DNA from: Bacteriovorax sp.
GTDB taxonomy: Bacteria; Bdellovibrionota; Bacteriovoracia; Bacteriovoracales; Bacteriovoracaceae
Reading direction: 5' to 3'
NCBI GenBank assembly: GCA_030654205.1
Contig: JAURXW010000499.1
Location: forward strand, 1-8,556
DNA length: 8,556 nucleotides
Made by a program: the position numbers and the translations under genes. The notes under the pieces were generated by a model. The model did no database searches, had not been told where the DNA came from, and was given only the letters and a program-made list of their open reading frames with translations. The stretch's first letter is position 1. Every line of letters starts with the position of its first letter. This document shows positions 1-6,539 of the stretch, piece by piece.

Positions 1-1947
1 TCCACCTGTAATATTTTCAAAAAAGGTTGGATTTCTAATATAAGTTGAGTCTGGTTCCCAATCGAAGAATTCACCAACACTAGTTTTAATCGCCTGCCAG
101 TGAGAGTCCCCATCGAAAACGTTTGCATAACGTTTTTTAAACATTTCACTTGTTAATTTACTCATTAAAACAGCATTAATTTCTTCGTGTGTAGGCCAGA
201 TATCTTTTAGGAAAATATCTTTTCCGTCTTTAGTTTTGCCAATTGGATCTTTAGTTAAATTAACATTTACATTTCCAGCAATAGCATAAGCGATAACTAA
301 AGGTGGAGAAGCAAGATAATTAGCTTTAACATCTGGATTTATTCTTCCTTCAAAATTTCTATTTCCAGAAAGCACTGAAGTCACGACTAAATTATTTGCA
401 TTAATTGATTTAGAAATCGGCGCTGGAAGCGGTCCTGAATTTCCAATACAAGACATACAGCCATAACCTGTCAAAGTGAATCCCAATTCATCTAATGAAT
501 GTTGCAATCCAGATTCAACCAAATAATCTGTAACAACTTTTGATCCAGGGGAAAGTGCAGTTTTAACCCATGGCTTAGATTGTAATCCTAGAGCTCGTGC
601 TTTTTTGGCAACAAGACCCGCTGCGATCATGACTGAAGGATTTGAAGTATTCGTACAAGATGTAATAGTCGCAATTGCAACAGCACCGTGTTTAAGTTTG
701 TAATCGGCACCATCAACAGCAAATTCAGTGTTTAAAGCTTCAGGATTAATTTTAAATGATCCTACTAACTCTTTTCCAAAAGCATCTGAGGCTGCTGTTA
801 ATTCAATTCTATCTTGAGGACGTTTTGGTCCTGAAATACATGATACGACAGTGCTTAAATCCAATTGAAGTGTTGAAGTAAAAACTGGATCAGCATCTCC
901 AGCATTTAACCAAAGACCTTGTTCTTTAGAATAAGCTTCAACTAAAGCAACTTGTTCATCACTACGACCAGTAAATCTTAAATACTCAATTGTTTTTTCA
1001 TCAACAGGAAAAAAGCCACAAGTAGCTCCATATTCTGGAGCCATGTTAGCAATTGTTGCTCTATCGGCCAATGATAAAACCTTTACTCCTGCCCCGTAAA
1101 ACTCAACGAATTTTTCAACGACACCGTGTTTACGCAACATTTGAGTGACTGTTAAAACGATATCTGTTGCAGTAATACCTTCATTAACCTTTCCAGTTAA
1201 TTTAAAACCTACAACTTCTGGAACAGTCATTGTTACTGATTGACCAAGCATCGCCGCCTCGGCTTCAATTCCGCCAACTCCCCATCCTAAAACTGAGAGT
1301 CCGTTAATCATCGTTGTATGTGAGTCAGTTCCAACACATGTATCAGGATAAGCAGTTGTTTCACCATTTTCAGTTTTAGTCCAAACAGTTTGGGCCAAAT
1401 ACTCTAAGTTAACCTGGTGACAAATTCCTGTTCCAGGAGGAACAACTCTAAAATTTTTAAAAGCTTTCTGGCCCCATTTCAAAAATGTATAGCGCTCCTT
1501 ATTTCTTTCATATTCAAGTGCGACGTTTTTTTCAAACGAATCTGCTTTCCCAAAAAAATCAACTGCAACAGAGTGATCGATAACTAAATCAACGGGAATA
1601 AGCGGATTAATTTTTTTTGGATCTCCTCCAATTTTTTTCATCGCTTCTCTCATTGCCGCTAAGTCAACAACAGCAGGAACCCCTGTAAAATCTTGCATTA
1701 AAACTCGAGCTGGATAATAAGCAATTTCACGATCAGATTTTTGCGTTTTGGCCCATTCATTAATTGCTTTGGCGTCTTCAAAAGTAACATCTTTTCCATT
1801 TTCATGGCGTAGCAAATTTTCTAATAAAACTTTTAACGACTTTGGAAGTTTATCAATATCAGTTAAGCCTAAATTTTTGGCTTCATTTAAGCTGTAGTAG
1901 CTGTAGCTCTTGCTACCAACTGTCAGTGTTTTTTTTACCTTGCTCAT
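1..1947 (-). CDS. acnA: Aconitate hydratase, AcnA/IRP type (N-terminal 649 residues; C-terminus beyond the left edge)
   Basis: This enzyme isomerises citrate to isocitrate through cis-aconitate in the cytosolic TCA cycle, using a [4Fe-4S] cluster. The frame is open from ATG at 1945-1947 to the left edge with no internal stop. The start has AAGGAG (1952-1957) four bases upstream, and the N-terminus aligns well with E. coli AcnA as remembered. The three cluster cysteines are visible: C431 in TSCTNTSNPS, and C497 and C500 in GCMSCIGNSGPLP. The first aconitase signature (VGTDSHTTMINGL) and the LMQDFTGVPAVVDL stretch are also present. AcnA proteins are usually about 890 residues, so some 240 residues, including the C-terminal swivel domain, lie outside the window. 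Codons 4-7 contain a run of eight A. The divergent LysR gene across 202 bp is a plausible regulator. The family call is very secure. Confidence 0.97.
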   Translation of the reverse strand, partial: MSKVKKTLTVGSKSYSYYSLNEAKNLGLTDIDKLPKSLKVLLENLLRHENGKDVTFEDAKAINEWAKTQKSDREIAYYPARVLMQDFTGVPAVVDLAAMREAMKKIGGDPKKINPLIPVDLVIDHSVAVDFFGKADSFEKNVALEYERNKERYTFLKWGQKAFKNFRVVPPGTGICHQVNLEYLAQTVWTKTENGETTAYPDTCVGTDSHTTMINGLSVLGWGVGGIEAEAAMLGQSVTMTVPEVVGFKLTGKVNEGITATDIVLTVTQMLRKHGVVEKFVEFYGAGVKVLSLADRATIANMAPEYGATCGFFPVDEKTIEYLRFTGRSDEQVALVEAYSKEQGLWLNAGDADPVFTSTLQLDLSTVVSCISGPKRPQDRIELTAASDAFGKELVGSFKINPEALNTEFAVDGADYKLKHGAVAIATITSCTNTSNPSVMIAAGLVAKKARALGLQSKPWVKTALSPGSKVVTDYLVESGLQHSLDELGFTLTGYGCMSCIGNSGPLPAPISKSINANNLVVTSVLSGNRNFEGRINPDVKANYLASPPLVIAYAIAGNVNVNLTKDPIGKTKDGKDIFLKDIWPTHEEINAVLMSKLTSEMFKKRYANVFDGDSHWQAIKTSVGEFFDWEPDSTYIRNPTFFENITGG

Positions 1948-1999
1948 AAAGCTCCTTTTGCAAATCGGGGTTAAATAATGTTCAAAAAAGATTCTGTTT

Positions 2000-2028
2000 A
2001 TTATAAATCTATTAAAAATAAACGTCAC
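2000..2028 (-). promoter_or_regulatory. Putative sigma-70 promoter of acnA
   Basis: Read on the minus strand, a perfect TATAAT (2000-2005) is preceded after exactly 17 bases by GTGACG (2023-2028), which matches TTGACA at four of six positions. This predicts a transcript start near 1993 and a 5' leader of about 46 bases before the acnA ATG. The assignment is by motif only. Confidence 0.6.
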
Positions 2029-2045
2029 TGGGGGTTTTTCGTGTC

Positions 2046-2056
2046 TTATCCGATAA
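2046..2056. promoter_or_regulatory. Candidate LysR-regulator operator, TTATC-C-GATAA
   Basis: This is an 11-base perfect inverted repeat with one central base, lying between divergent acnA and the lysR-type gene. Its centre (2051) is about 58 bases upstream of the predicted acnA start, close to the usual activating position of LysR-type proteins. A half-site TTATC recurs at 2085-2089, 39 bases further on. LysR-type boxes are typically short interrupted dyads in such divergent regions. The link to the adjacent regulator is inferred from position; no binding data can be read from sequence. Confidence 0.4.
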
Positions 2057-2106
2057 ATTAACTGTGACTTTTTTCTTATAGTTATTATCGCCTTTTTTTA
2101 TCTATT

Positions 2107-2127
2107 AATAAATTGAATAAATTGAAT
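2107..2127. repeat. Tandem 9-bp repeat, AATAAATTG x 2.3
   Basis: AATAAATTG occurs twice in tandem (2107-2115 and 2116-2124), followed by AAT. It lies 22 bases upstream of the LysR-type start codon in a very AT-rich leader, where the promoter of that gene must also lie. No convincing -35/-10 pair could be chosen; TATTAT at 2127-2132 is one -10 candidate, with no good -35. Expansion or contraction of the unit could change promoter spacing, but this is speculation. Confidence 0.55.
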
Positions 2128-2149
2128 ATTATATAGTAGTATTAGGAAT

Positions 2150-3004
2150 ATGTTGGATGGAATAGAAGCACTAATTGCATTAGAGAAATACGGCACTGTT
2201 AGTGAAGCCGCGACACGGCTGCGCCTTACTCAGTCGGCCGTAAGCAAGAGAATACAGTCACTTCAAGTAGAGCTTAATATTAAACTTGTAGAACCCGACG
2301 GTAGAAGAGTTCGCTTGACCCAGGATGGCTACCAATTTTTAAGTAAAGCTCGCCCGCTTATAATCGAGTTAAAAAACCTTACACTTAATTCAGAGAGATC
2401 ACACCTCTCTTTCTTTGCCCTTGGATTATCCGATTCTATCGCGGGATCCTTTGGACCGTTTGTGGTGAGCGAAACCTTAAAAAGCCTTCCAGGATTAAAA
2501 CTAGATTTTCATGTGCATAGAAGTTTAATGCTTTTAGAAAATATCTCCCTTGGAAAATATCAATTAGGAATTTGTACCTTTGAAGAAAATCGCAAAGATC
2601 TTTATTCGGCACATTTAATAGATGAGCCGCTAGTACTCCTTCATTCTGAATTTAGAAATAAACCAAGCAAAACTTTGCCTCTAATTACTATTGAAGAAAA
2701 CTCGGCCACATGGAAAAATGTCGGAAATATTTTAAAAAAAGAGCATCCACAGCTATTTTCTAATAATGTCATTTATGTTGAATCCTTTATGGCCGTTTAT
2801 CAAATGACTAAAGTTGGATTGGGTAATGGATTAATTCCGCTTGGACTAATTAAAGAATTAAATGTAAAAAAGGAATCCTATAAAAAATTAAAAGTGAATC
2901 GAACCATTTCTTTGATTACGAGAAAAACAGTGGCCCAACTCGATTTCTTTGAACCATTTTACAAAGAACTTAAAAATAATATTGAAAGTTATTTTGATGC
3001 ATAA
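2150..3004 (+). CDS. LysR-type transcriptional regulator, divergent to aconitase
   Basis: A DNA-binding transcription factor of 284 residues, a normal length for the LysR family. Residues 1-60 form the winged helix-turn-helix, with the classic pattern GTVSEAATRLRLTQSAVSKRIQSL around residues 15-38 split by the turn, then the wing ending in RLTQDG. Residues from about 88 to 280 fit the two-lobed effector-binding domain. AGGA (2144-2147) lies only two bases from ATG 2150; a TTG at 2153 would be better spaced, so the start may be one codon later. It is transcribed away from acnA, an arrangement in which LysR regulators commonly control the divergent gene. Bacillus CcpC, a citrate-responsive LysR protein that controls aconitase, is a functional precedent, but orthology is not claimed. 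The effector is unknown. ybaN follows after 6 bp, probably in the same transcript. Confidence 0.92.
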   Translation: MLDGIEALIALEKYGTVSEAATRLRLTQSAVSKRIQSLQVELNIKLVEPDGRRVRLTQDGYQFLSKARPLIIELKNLTLNSERSHLSFFALGLSDSIAGSFGPFVVSETLKSLPGLKLDFHVHRSLMLLENISLGKYQLGICTFEENRKDLYSAHLIDEPLVLLHSEFRNKPSKTLPLITIEENSATWKNVGNILKKEHPQLFSNNVIYVESFMAVYQMTKVGLGNGLIPLGLIKELNVKKESYKKLKVNRTISLITRKTVAQLDFFEPFYKELKNNIESYFDA

Positions 3005-3010
3005 ACTTAT

Positions 3011-3376
3011 ATGAAAAAACTCAGTTTACTTCTTCTTGGACATTTATTTTTGTCATTAGGAATAATAGGTGCTTTTCTTCCTATCCTTCCAACAACTCCA
3101 TTTTTACTATTGGCCGTATTTTGTTATTCAAAATCAAGTCAGAAACTTCATTTTTGGATTTTAAATCATAAATATCTTGGTCCACCTGTAAAGGCCTGGG
3201 AACAAAATGGTGTTATTGGCCTGAAGGCAAAAATACTAGCAACGGTCATGCTTAGCTTGGTAATAATATTTCAGTTGCCATATTTGAATATCGCAATTGT
3301 ACTAAAAGTAAGTGTGATAACTATTTTAATATTAGTGTTAATATTTGTTTGGTCGAGACCTTCGAAAATTTCATAA
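3011..3376 (+). CDS. ybaN: YbaN-family (DUF454) inner-membrane protein
   Basis: A small hydrophobic protein of 121 residues, close in length to E. coli YbaN. The family hallmark is clear: GAFLPILPTTPF at residues 20-31, then the CYSKSSQKLHFWILNHKYLG region at about 38-57 that links the N-terminal hydrophobic hairpin to the C-terminal pair of membrane segments. Likely membrane segments are residues 4-22, 27-39, 75-91 and 94-114. The biochemical function of the family is unknown. There is no recognisable Shine-Dalgarno sequence, and the start lies 6 bp after the LysR stop, so translation is probably coupled. It ends 3 bp from the stop of the convergent S51 peptidase gene, leaving no room for a separate terminator. 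Confidence 0.88.
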   Translation: MKKLSLLLLGHLFLSLGIIGAFLPILPTTPFLLLAVFCYSKSSQKLHFWILNHKYLGPPVKAWEQNGVIGLKAKILATVMLSLVIIFQLPYLNIAIVLKVSVITILILVLIFVWSRPSKIS

Positions 3377-3379
3377 TCC

Positions 3380-4057
3380 CTAGGCCTGTTTATATTGCGA
3401 AAGAACGAGCTTCTTTCCTTGATAAAACTGCGAGCATTTACCCGAAAAAGTGATTTGATCACCCTCAACAATTATACCTCCTCCATCCGGACAGGCATAG
3501 AGTGGCCTTTTTGACTTTTTAGAATGGCGAAGTAGTTCGGCATCGTAACGTTTTGAATTTTTATAATGTGGAAAAAATTCAAAATTAACAAGCCTCATGG
3601 CCGAGAGATTTTTCATATCAAATGGATTATCATCACGGTCAAAATGAGGAAAACTTGCGGTGTGAACATGAGGTGTAAAGACAATTGCCCCGGCAGATAA
3701 TCCACAAAGGACTCCCCCACGCTTTAAAAACTTTTTAAAATGTTCAAACATTCCAGCTTTTTTTAAATGTTTCAAAAAATAAAAAGTATTACCCCCACCT
3801 AAAAAAATCAGATCGCTCTTGAGCACTTCTTGTAAAATAGTTTTGGTGTAAGGAGTATCGACACAAAATAGCATAAAACGCTGAATACCAAACTCTGAGA
3901 ATTCATCAACAAAAAATCTAAAATCGTCTTCAGCATCGTGCGAGCTTGAAGGAATAAAAGTAAGCTTTGGTGAAGTTACATGAGTTAGTTCAAGGGCCCG
4001 TAGATTAAGAAAACGATTTCCTTCTTCATCACCCCCAGAATATAAAACTAATTTCAT
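3380..4057 (-). CDS. Peptidase family S51 (dipeptidase E / cyanophycinase-like)
   Basis: A predicted cytosolic serine peptidase of 225 residues, near the length of E. coli PepE. The fold hallmarks are GGGN at 87-90 and the nucleophile elbow GLSAGA with S121. An Asp-containing segment follows (HFDRDDNPF, residues 138-146) and then the histidine motif EFFPHYKN with H164; this order matches the Ser-Asp-His arrangement known for S51. No signal peptide is seen. S51 enzymes include Asp-Xaa dipeptidases and cyanophycinases, and the substrate cannot be decided here; there is no cyanophycin synthetase in the window. Its ATG overlaps the stop of the upstream SelO-like gene (ATGA, 4054-4057), indicating translational coupling and a possible shared pathway. 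PepE itself is not claimed because the sequence is divergent. Confidence 0.87.
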   Translation of the reverse strand: MKLVLYSGGDEEGNRFLNLRALELTHVTSPKLTFIPSSSHDAEDDFRFFVDEFSEFGIQRFMLFCVDTPYTKTILQEVLKSDLIFLGGGNTFYFLKHLKKAGMFEHFKKFLKRGGVLCGLSAGAIVFTPHVHTASFPHFDRDDNPFDMKNLSAMRLVNFEFFPHYKNSKRYDAELLRHSKKSKRPLYACPDGGGIIVEGDQITFSGKCSQFYQGKKLVLSQYKQA

Positions 4058-5931
4058 ATTCCGTCTCTAAACTCTCTCACGATCTGAAGCATTCCTTTTA
4101 CTATTGGAGATTGCTCTTTTTGACTTTCAAAATTTGAAGGTCTGCGCTCTTTATCAGGATTTAAATTTTGACACTCAGTAAATTCTTTGAGAATTAAAGC
4201 AATTTCCTCAGCTGAGAGTTTTGGCTTTTTCGACATTACTTTTTCTACTATTGTCGAAATAGAATCCCCTGTCACCCGGTCGTATTTATTGATAACTGAT
4301 GATCTCATTGAAACATCTAACAACACTTTTTCAGGAGCTTCTTTAGTTTTTTTGGAAACTAAATTTATTAATTTAATATAATTTTTTTGAAAGCTTTTAA
4401 TTTTTAAGTCACGTCGAAGTGATCTTTTTAAATCTGCTTTGGTGGCATAGCTTGATTTAATAATATCCAGAAATTCGGCTTGGTTTACGCTGCCATTTAT
4501 TCCACGAGACAAAAATATTTGTGGAAGCTCCCGTAAAATATCTCGCATACAAAAAATTGCATTCCAGTTAATGCCATCTGGAACTTTCTTAGGACCTTTC
4601 ACTGATTTGGCCATCTCAAAATAAGTAAAGTCTGAACGAAAATCTTCAACTTCCTTACGACAATTTTCTAATAATATTTCGGTGTATTTTGCATTAAAGC
4701 CGATTTTCACTAAAATATTATAACTTTTATAATCTAAAAAACGTTTATCAAATGTTTGCATCGCATGATGGTTTTTAAAATCATCAATCGATTTCTTTTT
4801 TTCGTATTTTATATAATCAACAATTTGGGCAAAGGTTTGAACTATGTACCGGGCCTTTTGCTTTTGTTCTTTTATGGAAGTTGACCAACGTTGAACATCA
4901 TCGTAACGATATTCATGATGATAAAGTCCAAATTGTCTTATAGAGCCATAATCAATGATGCCTCCATCCATTAAAATATTGTCTCCATCCCAATCTAGCC
5001 AACAAAAAATATACTGGTCTTCAAAGTTTGCTGACATTTGTGAAAAAGTTTCAACCACTTTCATCAAAAAATAATCGTAATATGATTTAGGATCTGTTGG
5101 TACGTTCTTCCAAACTTTATTTTTTATTTGGCGTTCAATATAATAATCCACTACTCTTTTTAAAGTTGGTAGATTGTTTTGTTTTAGATGATTAAACATG
5201 TGTGATGGGCGCAATAAGTTTTCATGTACGCGAACATTGATTGCAAGTCCTTTAGGAAATTCAATGATGGTCAAAACTCTTTCAGTTTCCAAACCATTTT
5301 TTGCAAGTACTTCACTAAAAAATAAAGAACTTAATCCTTCATCTTTTTCTGAATAACCACAACCATAAGAAACAGTTGGGTCCCCTGTCTGATAGAATTT
5401 TTTATTGATATTGCAGGCCGGACTTAATTTAGTTGCTCCAGTTCCACAACTTGAAACATCGTAAGATTTTCCTTTATTAGTAATTTGGCCATTCCAAATA
5501 CTTCGCCCATCACCTGATGTTGTTCCTTTTTTACAAGGATGCTGAAGTTGTAAATAGCGCGTGGCCATATATGTTTTTGGTCTTATTTCTTCTTTTGGAA
5601 AATTAAAATTATTCATCAAGTCATATTCGTTAATAATAACGATACTGAATGTGTGAAGAATTTCTTCTTTTAATTCTTTGGTTAATTCGGGAGGATGATT
5701 CTCCGGAATAAGTCCTAGCTCACGGGCGAGCTCAAAGTTGAAGAAAGCAACTTGGCCTCCATGTCTACTTCGGACTTGATATTCAACTACTGCTTCTGGT
5801 ACGGCCGATTTAAAGGGATGACTTCCATCAATCTCTTTAAATTTCGGATAACCGAAGTTTTCTTTAGTAGTTTCTTTTGATGGTCTGGACTCTTTTAATT
5901 TTGTATTTACCATCCTTCTATTTTCAGGCAT
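4054..5931 (-). CDS. Divergent SelO/YdiU-family pseudokinase (possible protein AMPylase)
   Basis: SelO proteins have a kinase fold with ATP bound in reverse and transfer AMP to protein Ser, Thr or Tyr. Several blocks fit this family in order: an RHGGQVAFFNFELARELGL segment (56-74), SGDGRSIWNGQ (139-149), DVSSCGTG (158-165), SEVLAKNGLETERVL (206-220), VRV...LLR with R234 and R241 seven apart, and DGDN (315-318) followed nine residues later by DYG (327-329). D317, N318 and D327 match the catalytic base and metal ligands of Pseudomonas SelO as remembered. The Lys of the usual LKG motif aligns with C162 and its partner Glu with S202, and the stretch between them is about 17 residues longer and contains C173 and C191. 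Residues 480-625 are mainly helical, charged and not recognised. The start is uncertain: TGA lies directly upstream and no Shine-Dalgarno sequence precedes it; M7 (codon at 5911-5913) is an alternative. The gene is coupled to the S51 peptidase. Confidence 0.78.
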   Translation of the reverse strand: MPENRRMVNTKLKESRPSKETTKENFGYPKFKEIDGSHPFKSAVPEAVVEYQVRSRHGGQVAFFNFELARELGLIPENHPPELTKELKEEILHTFSIVIINEYDLMNNFNFPKEEIRPKTYMATRYLQLQHPCKKGTTSGDGRSIWNGQITNKGKSYDVSSCGTGATKLSPACNINKKFYQTGDPTVSYGCGYSEKDEGLSSLFFSEVLAKNGLETERVLTIIEFPKGLAINVRVHENLLRPSHMFNHLKQNNLPTLKRVVDYYIERQIKNKVWKNVPTDPKSYYDYFLMKVVETFSQMSANFEDQYIFCWLDWDGDNILMDGGIIDYGSIRQFGLYHHEYRYDDVQRWSTSIKEQKQKARYIVQTFAQIVDYIKYEKKKSIDDFKNHHAMQTFDKRFLDYKSYNILVKIGFNAKYTEILLENCRKEVEDFRSDFTYFEMAKSVKGPKKVPDGINWNAIFCMRDILRELPQIFLSRGINGSVNQAEFLDIIKSSYATKADLKRSLRRDLKIKSFQKNYIKLINLVSKKTKEAPEKVLLDVSMRSSVINKYDRVTGDSISTIVEKVMSKKPKLSAEEIALILKEFTECQNLNPDKERRPSNFESQKEQSPIVKGMLQIVREFRDGI

Positions 5932-5942
5932 TCAAACAAAAA

Positions 5943-5963
5943 TTAAAGAGGCAAAACTTTCAT
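5943..5963 (-). other. Possible leader mini-ORF (MKVLPL) upstream of the SelO-like gene
   Basis: The only strong Shine-Dalgarno match upstream of the SelO-like gene on its strand is AAGGAGG at 5979-5985. Ten bases downstream lies ATG CTA TGA (5960-5968), and an overlapping ATG opens this six-codon ORF, which ends in TAA 11 bases before the SelO-like ATG. It could be a leader peptide with re-initiation, or chance. Nothing confirms translation. Confidence 0.2.
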
Positions 5964-5971
5964 AGCATTTT

Positions 5972-6001
5972 TTGCCGCCCTCCTTACTTTGGAGGTATAA
6001 T
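5972..6001 (+). promoter_or_regulatory. Putative promoter of the lipoprotein gene
   Basis: TTGCCG (5972-5977) lies 18 bases upstream of a perfect TATAAT (5996-6001). The predicted transcript start is at 6008-6009, essentially on the ATG of the lipoprotein gene, which would give a leaderless mRNA. The TATAAT directly abuts GGAGG, so ribosome binding by that GGAGG would require transcription from further upstream. Confidence 0.4.
5979..5995. repeat. Inverted repeat CCTCC-N7-GGAGG spanning Shine-Dalgarno sequences of both strands
   Basis: A five-pair all-G/C stem with a seven-base loop lies in the 77-bp divergent region. On the plus strand the right arm is GGAGG, 13 bases upstream of the lipoprotein ATG. 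On the minus strand the equivalent arm is part of AAGGAGG, upstream of the SelO-like gene. In RNA, either Shine-Dalgarno sequence would be masked by its own hairpin. As DNA it could be an operator. The repeat is seen directly; its role is inferred. Confidence 0.45.
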
Positions 6002-6008
6002 ATTCAAC

Positions 6009-6539
6009 ATGAAAAAAATCTTACCTATTTCTTTAGCGATATTTGTACTTATACTCACAACATCTTGCTCTTCTGTAATCTCAAAAAATGATTGTAAAAA
6101 AGACATGAATGCTTTTGGGCTTGATCATGGCAAGCACGGTCTAAGCTCCCTTGCAGACGAGCTCAGAAGAGTCTGTACCACTGGAGAATCAAGCGTTGAT
6201 CTGCAAGCTTATCAAACTGGCTTTAATATGGGCTGGAGTGACTTTTGCACTACTTTTCATGGATTTGAAATGGGCCGAAAAGGTGATCTTTATAAAAGTT
6301 TTTGTCCTCTAGATAAAGAAGAGCTTTTTCATGAAAAGTTTTTAATTGGGAAAAAAGTATACGAGAAAAATGATCAGGTAACTGAAATTGAAGAAAAAAT
6401 AAAAGATTTAAATCCTCAAGCCGCTCAAGATCTTTCAAAAAAAGAAGAATTAATTAAAATAAAAGATTATCTACTTGCCCTAAAAAGAGAAATCCAGGGC
6501 CTAGAGCAAAAAGGACGAAGCCTTATTCACACAAATTAA
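6009..6539 (+). CDS. DUF2799-family predicted lipoprotein
   Basis: A 176-residue exported protein. MKK plus a hydrophobic stretch (residues 4-16) leads to TTSC with C20 as the lipidation site; Thr at -3 is a slightly unusual lipobox. The mature part shows the DUF2799 layout as remembered: C29-x-x-D, G-x-D-H-G-x-x-G (37-44), C56, D-x-x-x-Y-x-x-G (64-71), C80, a G-x-x-x-G pattern (85-89), then FCP with C99. A charged coiled coil follows at about 118-168. The four spaced cysteines after C20 (29, 56, 80, 99) could form disulfides in the periplasm. The function of the family is unknown. The frame is open upstream to 5877, but ATG 6009 is chosen because it starts the signal peptide and follows GGAGGT. 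It is divergent from the SelO-like gene and shares TTAA with the convergent methyltransferase stop. Confidence 0.85.
   Translation: MKKILPISLAIFVLILTTSCSSVISKNDCKKDMNAFGLDHGKHGLSSLADELRRVCTTGESSVDLQAYQTGFNMGWSDFCTTFHGFEMGRKGDLYKSFCPLDKEELFHEKFLIGKKVYEKNDQVTEIEEKIKDLNPQAAQDLSKKEELIKIKDYLLALKREIQGLEQKGRSLIHTN

Noticed and set aside
1929..1936. Run of eight A in codons 4-7 of acnA as a frameshifting or phase-variation site
   Set aside because: The frame is intact, and Lys-rich N-termini in AT-rich genomes give such runs by chance.
3399..3417. Hairpin GAAAGAA-CGAGC-TTCTTTC near the convergent gene ends, considered as a terminator
   Set aside because: The stem is AT-rich, lies inside the S51 peptidase coding region and is not followed by a U-run on either strand.
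3271..3471. 66-codon minus-strand ORF
   Set aside because: It overlaps the ends of ybaN and the S51 peptidase gene, whose family motifs fix the coding frames; it has no recognisable features of its own.
3380..4057. Cyanophycinase as a specific call for the S51 peptidase
   Set aside because: S51 motifs alone do not separate cyanophycinase from dipeptidase E, and no cyanophycin synthesis gene is nearby.
4187..4381. 64-codon plus-strand ORF
   Set aside because: It lies wholly antisense within the SelO-like gene and has no Shine-Dalgarno sequence or recognisable domain.
5877..6008. 44-residue N-terminal extension of the lipoprotein frame
   Set aside because: It runs through the start of the SelO-like gene on the other strand and would bury the signal peptide; ATG 6009 begins a normal lipoprotein signal.
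6250..6438. 62-codon minus-strand ORF
   Set aside because: It is antisense to the DUF2799 lipoprotein; the composition mirrors the lysine-rich coiled coil.
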